A stretch of DNA of 64,000 bases from positions 10,998,649 through 11,062,648 of the forward strand of contig CM055312.2 in assembly GCA_029255685.2 (NCBI GenBank), in the 5' to 3' direction. Below are positions 60,001-64,000 of this stretch, piece after piece. The DNA is from Silene conica (lineage: Eukaryota > Streptophyta > Magnoliopsida > Caryophyllales > Caryophyllaceae). The notes beneath the pieces were generated by a model. It saw only the letters and a list, made by a program, of their open reading frames with translations. It did no database searches and was not told where the DNA came from. The position numbers and the translations under genes are program-made. How positions within the stretch are numbered: position 1 is the stretch's first letter; each line of letters opens with the position of its first letter.

Positions 60001-61029
60001 ACATCTCTTTGTGTTTTAACATACGAGTCCAGCCTCCCTTACTCGTTACCCCACTACTCGCAAGAACCATTAAGATGTTGGGGGTAATATTGTTGTGTTG
60101 ACAACCATCTTACTTGATTTCGATAACTCATTGGTCTTAATATCATTCAACAGGGAGAGGCTAGATTCTATGAACCTTTTGATGTACATGGCTCCTATTG
60201 CTGTTGTTTGCCTAATTCCCGCCGCACTTATAATGGAAGAAGATGTGGTTGGGATAACTATAGCTCTGGCAAGAGAAGATAGCAAAATTCTTTGGTATCT
60301 ACTCTTCAATTCTGCACTCGCATACCTCGTGAATCTGACCAACTTTTTGGTCACTATACACACAAGTGCCTTGACTCTTCAGGTATTCCTCAAAAATCCT
60401 TGCAGTCTCTGCTTCACAAATCATCATTTGTTACTCTCCCATGCCATTTCCTTAAAATGACGTTCATGCTAGACAATATGAAAAGAAAGGAGAGGTCAGC
60501 ATTGAGCTCAGGGGATCTTATGATGCCTCGGGTAGTTGAACTGATACCTAAGTGGCTTATAATCTTGAGAATTCCTCCGCCGGTCATTTGAAATTTTGAA
60601 AGGAGTCTTCTTACTGATGAAATTTGTGCCAAAAACAGTGAATTTGCAGGGCCCCTTTGACAAATGCTGCTCATTTATTATTTTGTAGTGTTCCCTTGGA
60701 TCCCGTTTACCCGTTCAAATCAAACTAACCACCAATATAACATGAGACTAACCCATTCCGATTGAACTACAAGTTTCTCACATGAGGTAGTCTCACAATA
60801 ACGTTACTATGAGAATGGGATGGAGGAAGTATTATTTACGAGTTTCTTTTTGTGTAGACGTATAATTATGTTTCATTGTCAGGTCTTGGGAAATGCTAAA
60901 GGAGCAGTTGCAGTGGTCGTCTCAATATTGATATTTAGGAACCCTGTATCAGTAACAGGAATGCTTGGCTACTGTCTAACCATAACCGGAGTAATTCTGT
61001 ACAGTGAAGCCAAGAAACGAAACAAGTAA
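48096..61029 (+). CDS. sugar-phosphate/phosphate translocator (TPT/NST family), 4 exons
   Basis: Multi-pass carrier of the nucleotide-sugar/triose-phosphate transporter superfamily, in the plant group that includes At3g11320 and At5g05820; substrate not known from sequence. Exons 48096-48533, 59723-59826, 60154-60382 and 60883-61029 join in phase with GT-AG borders; 918 nt, 305 codons, close to the family's roughly 308. N-terminal [17 protein letters not shown], the central [17 protein letters not shown] and C-terminal [19 protein letters not shown] blocks are family hallmarks. About ten hydrophobic helices are visible, and the tail ends YSEAKKRNK, a Lys-rich cytosolic end seen in secretory-pathway members. 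Intron 1 is 11,189 bp because of an antisense Athila-like element, yet the coding sequence is intact. Confidence 0.94.
48697..48767 (+). repeat. SINE 3'-end-like fragment with (TTG)n tail
   Basis: GCCACCCCGTCTTCAAAG ... GATTGAGGCTCTGAAG followed by GTTGTTGTTGTTG. It resembles the conserved 3' end and TTG tail of TS-type plant SINEs. Short and decayed. Confidence 0.45.
49005..49109 (+). repeat. possible SINE body next to the Athila insertion
   Basis: A-box-like AATCTAGTGGTGAATAC followed by a GGTCGCTCCCAAG stretch and TTCGATTCTTCTT. Weak resemblance only; the B box is poor. Confidence 0.25.
49115..50598 (-). repeat. 3' LTR of the Athila-like element (1484 bp)
   Basis: Plus strand reads TGATACGGAAAA ... 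CTACTATCA; TG...CA ends. A TATAAATA box (minus) lies at about 50107-50114, with the GCGCAG cassette 80-170 bp upstream of it, in U3. Confidence 0.92.
50599..52081 (-). other. 3' noncoding region of the Athila-like element
   Basis: Between pol and the 3' LTR. It contains another GCGCAG cassette (about 51590-51765). The minus 51367-51783 frame is a by-product of the cassette (Arg/Ala-rich) followed by a His/Pro-rich run, with no envelope features. Confidence 0.6.
52082..55154 (-). pseudogene. Athila-like pol: RT, RNase H, integrase; one frameshift
   Basis: Reverse transcriptase lies in 53913-55154 ([45 protein letters not shown]). The frame breaks near 53950 at a run of A and continues in the next frame (52082-53965) with RNase H ([32 protein letters not shown]), the integrase HHCC finger (CDRCQRCG), core ([26 protein letters not shown]) and a C-terminal LRSRWYGPF-type domain. 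The start of the RT frame lies inside a GCGCAG cassette at 55110-55290, out of phase with gag-protease upstream. Confidence 0.92.
55220..57238 (-). pseudogene. Athila-like gag-protease, 5'-truncated, one nonsense codon
   Basis: Upstream part (56807-57232) includes a [13 protein letters not shown] knuckle-like motif. It is interrupted by TAG at 56807-56809, then continues in the same frame through [12 protein letters not shown] and [14 protein letters not shown] to the aspartic protease ([19 protein letters not shown] ... LLLGRPFM). It ends after an acidic linker inside the GCGCAG cassette. The N-terminal capsid part is missing. Confidence 0.85.
57239..57383 (+). repeat. inverted duplication of a gag segment at the broken 5' end
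   Basis: The plus strand here repeats, with few changes and a small deletion, the minus-strand gag sequence of about 56726-56886. It runs from GGTGGTGGA through GACCCAAGTGGAGCC to AAATCAACAAGG. It joins directly to truncated LTR sequence at 57384. In this copy the codon that is TAG in the main gag is TGG. Confidence 0.85.
57384..58614 (-). repeat. 5' LTR of the Athila-like element, truncated
   Basis: Matches 49369-50598 of the 3' LTR; the part equal to 49115-49368 is missing. TATAAATA (minus) is at 58123-58130 and the GCGCAG cassette at 58205-58300. Confidence 0.9.
58615..59722 (+). other. remainder of translocator intron 1
   Basis: AT-rich intron sequence. Short frames only; no element boundary recognised. 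Confidence 0.6.
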
Positions 61030-62812
61030 AGTTTCGGAATCTACTTGGTAAGTCTTCTTGTTGAAGTGAAATTTTACAGTAACTATCATCATCAGATTGG
61101 AGGTGCAGATTGTCCATATGGTGCCTGGTTATGGTTAGGGATGATTGTTTCACCTCACCAACTGGATATCTATCGACCTCAGATTAAATGAGTGTTATAT
61201 TGACGATCATTCTTCGATTTTCTACAAATGTCGATGATACGAGTGAGACATTTAGGGTGAGATATGGACATTCCACCCAAATATTCATTTTGAATTTTTT
61301 GTTTTTTGTATTTTGTAAGTTAGTTTTAAAAAATATAGTATAGAAAAAACAAATAATTCGTGGATGTTAATACAATTGTCATTGATCCTCGTCTCTCTTT
61401 CTCTAAATTTAATTGCTAAATTAGGAGTTGTAAAATGTAAATCATACATCTCTGATCGCTAGTCTCCTGAAAATTTCATCCAAGTTTTAACCACTAGACT
61501 CCACCCTTGCGGGCTATCCTTCTTTTTTTGGTTGAAAAGAATATAAAGTTGTTCAATCACACGAAACCCAGAAAACAACTAAACATGAACAAGTTCAGTA
61601 GAATCGACGTACTCCAAGGCAATCATCCATCCATAAGAAGAAGCTCTTGCAATCCCATCGAAGGAGTGATGGAAAAAAGCTTGGTGTGCACCGGAACACC
61701 CTTGTTAGCTAGCCAATTCGCACGTTTGTTACTTGACTGTTTGTAGGAGCCTTTTAGGTACTCGGCAATATTATCGTACTTCAGAAAAATCGGTTTCGCT
61801 ATTATGGTAATTATTTTTTGGGAAATTAATATAAAAATAGAGATTAATTGTTAAAATCTCAAATATTGTCTGACAAAAAACTTGATAATGTACATAATCA
61901 TTAAAAAATTGCAAGAACGATTTTGGATCGAAATTACTCTTTCACAACATACAATTTTTTCTTTAATTTTCCGAATAATACCCTTCTACCAAAACAAAAT
62001 CAAAAGAGACTCCTCAAACAGAATCTAATTGCTTCACAAACGGTTGGATTTGGTTCAAAAGTTTAATTGTTTTGTCTAATTGCTTCAAAGACTTGAATAA
62101 TAGATCTTAATCCTTCAATTAACGATATAATTTACTTGTTTCTCAATAATGAATATAATTTGTTTGATTTTATTTATTTTATCAAGGTTTTTTGTTTGTT
62201 AAAAATAGAAACATAGAAATTTGGTTTTATGATTGGCGGAAGGCGCAATAGCAAATCTAGTGAACGGTATAGTCGGGAGGACGGTGGAGTCGGGAGGACA
62301 ATGGTGAGGAATGGTGCGCGGTGGTCCCAATGGCGAGGGTGGTGCGCGTGAGGTGACTATGCTACAAATTATTGAAACTTGCGAGGGTCATATGGTTGGT
62401 TGATGGATGGTGGCTCAGATATTGTCCGAGGGTTTGAGAGCAAAGGTTACGCTAGGGGTGTGCGGGATTGTGGGCTAGTTGTGGCGATGTACGGCGGCGT
62501 TGAAGTTGGTCGTACAGAAATATGGTGAGGGTGGTGGTGTGGAGGGGCGGCTGGATAGTTGTTTTTGGTTTCTTAGAAATGGTGGAGGGAAACGGTTTGA
62601 AAATTCACCCAGTTAACTGAATGTGAGGGATGGAAAAGATGACAAGAGTAAAATCGTAAACAGTATATGGGAAAGAGTAAAATCCGTATGTGAAAAAGCA
62701 AGACCCTCCTACGTTTACTCAAGTTGAATTCAAAATCATTTTTTATTCACGATAATATTTCCACCGCGAATTGATCTTTCAAAGAATCTACAAAACAAAA
62801 TAAAAAAACACA
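61030..62812. other. intergenic DNA between translocator and subtilase
   Basis: The translocator 3' flank, then AT-rich sequence. A G-rich stretch (GGTGGTG/GGCGG words) lies at about 62235-62560. No gene supported. The genes on either side converge. Confidence 0.55.
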
Positions 62813-64000
62813 CTAGCGTGTGTAAAGTACAATTGGACTCCTAACAGTATGAATTCCGTCGGACCAAACTAAGGAAGCTGTGGCTAACGACGAAGCCGAA
62901 ATTCCCTTGCCAGTAACGACGACATCAAAAGAGCTACTCTCTTTCAATGACTTGAACGACAAAGTATCCGGCTTTACTCCGACCTGAATTTTTGAACCTG
63001 AAATAACTTTAGCCTTATAAGTGGAGCTTGAATTTCCGACATTTGTGACAGTTCTGCTGAACTTCACGTTGAATGGTGCATCAGCATCGACTAAGGTTGC
63101 CATAGAAGGATAGTTAACATCTTTCGGGGCTGGATCAATTTCTTCCGGGCAGGAAATGTTTTTGGTGCCAGTGATTCGACCGATCTCCGCTGGTTCATTG
63201 CCTAACTTGCATAAAAATGTAATGTAGTCCTTTACAGTAACATCAAACACAAGCCCGGGGTTTGTAGCCTGAACAGGGTTGAGATGTCCTGATCCGTAGG
63301 CAAATTCAGCATCTGGATTCTTTGAAGGACTCATGGGGGTAGCTGGATGTCGAAAAACAAGATGATATTAGTGTTAAACATTCTGAATAAAAAATAATTA
63401 CGCAGCTAATTAGCTTTTTGATTATTTCTGTTGCAAACCAGTAAATAAGTATAACTCCTGAAAGGCTGAAACACAAAAAAAAACCCTTTTATATTATTGG
63501 ATGTCACTACTCACTACCGAAGAAGTCATAGCCTAGTGCTTAAGACTTAGACTAAGATACCGTGACAATAGGTCACGGGCACGAATCCCCCTCCCCCTAT
63601 ACTGGCTTGCGCCTCATTTGGAGTCTGTCTCTCAAAAAACCTATTACTCCTGAAAACGACGGCAAAACAAATATTCTAACACAAAGAAAGAACCTATAAC
63701 AAATGAGTGAGATAGAGGATACTGATTTTTGTGAAAAAATTCCTGTTTTTAAGGTCATACTCATGTTCGAGAGTCGCACAATACGAAGTTGGGATGTAAC
63801 CTGTGGTCATGAGGGCGGACTTAATGGCGGCAGGGGACCAATCAGGATGCACTGATTTAACATACGCGGCTACACCAGCTACATGAGGGCAAGCCATGGA
63901 TGTTCCTGACATAACACTGTATTTTACTGATCTCTTATCCTCCGCCGTGTCTGTCACAGAAGCTTCTTGTGAGTATGCTGCCAAAATGTCGACTCCTGGT
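62813..64000 (-). CDS. subtilisin-like serine protease, last two exons (partial)
   Basis: Secreted plant subtilase (S8 family, cucumisin/SBT type); runs off the right edge. Exon A (63801-64000, continuing outside) reads [12 protein letters not shown] and has the catalytic Ser motif [19 protein letters not shown]. Exon B (62813-63342) reads from [18 protein letters not shown] through NPGLVFD to the fibronectin-like domain ([15 protein letters not shown]) and ends [10 protein letters not shown]-stop. The intron (63343-63800) has a minus-strand GT at 63799-63800 and AG at 63343-63344; the joint restores TTATP in phase. The catalytic Asp and His and the signal peptide would lie beyond 64000. Confidence 0.93.
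63522..63615 (+). repeat. tRNA-derived SINE in the subtilase intron
   Basis: A-box-like ATAGCCTAGTGCTT at 63528-63541 and B-box-like GGGCACGAATCCCC at 63577-63590, about 35 bp apart, followed by TGGCTTGCGCC. Opposite in orientation to the gene. Confidence 0.55.

Noticed and set aside
1-64000. CRISPR arrays, bacterial operons, defence islands, tRNA/rRNA genes
   Set aside because: None seen; repeats are of eukaryotic transposon type and all supported genes are plant nuclear genes with introns.

Overview
The window is nuclear DNA of a flowering plant. Genes are split by GT-AG introns, and three gene families have the exon layout and length of plant proteins: neutral ceramidase, cytosolic enolase of the ENO3 type, and a triose-phosphate-translocator-like sugar-phosphate carrier. 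About half of the sequence is plant-type transposable elements (Ty1/copia, Ty3/gypsy of the Athila kind, TRIM, LINE, hAT-like, Tourist, Stowaway, SINE). A eudicot is clear. Caryophyllales is only a guess from the general look of the intergenic repeats. I see no bacterial-type systems, CRISPR arrays, rRNA or tRNA genes.

Layout. 1-4095: AT-rich, mostly unassigned DNA with a broken PIF/Harbinger ORF1-like fragment (minus) and an array of small palindromes. 4096-16125: a four-layer nest. A 5'-truncated LINE (minus) was split by an hAT-like element (14949-15639) and by a Copia element (4339-14812, TSD ATAAT). The Copia unit is a recombined 'one and a bit' tandem with two 1305-bp LTRs, an intact gag and no pol, and it carries a 553-bp TRIM (TSD GACAT). 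16126-21900: fragments of unknown ORFs, a solo-LTR-like block with internal tandem repeats, and simple repeats. 23024-29240: neutral ceramidase, 9 coding exons, intact, 798 codons. 29524-35568: a complete but mutated Copia element with 5-bp TSD GTAAT. 37411-45791: ENO3-type enolase, 13 exons, 474 codons, with a solo LTR in intron 2. 48096-61029: sugar-phosphate translocator, 4 exons, 305 codons; its 11.2-kb first intron holds a 9.5-kb Athila-like element on the opposite strand. 62813-64000: the last two exons of a subtilisin-like protease (minus), running off the window.

The host genes look like independent housekeeping or secretory functions (sphingolipid breakdown, glycolysis-related protein, Golgi/plastid-type carrier, secreted protease), not a pathway cluster. 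The most unusual things are the composite Copia unit under a single TSD, an enolase intron made of decayed copies of its own exon-2 start, replacement of several enolase active-site residues in an otherwise open frame, a palindromic GCGCAG cassette repeated at several sites within the Athila-like family, and a primer-binding-site-like segment in the second Copia that is complementary to its own LTR.
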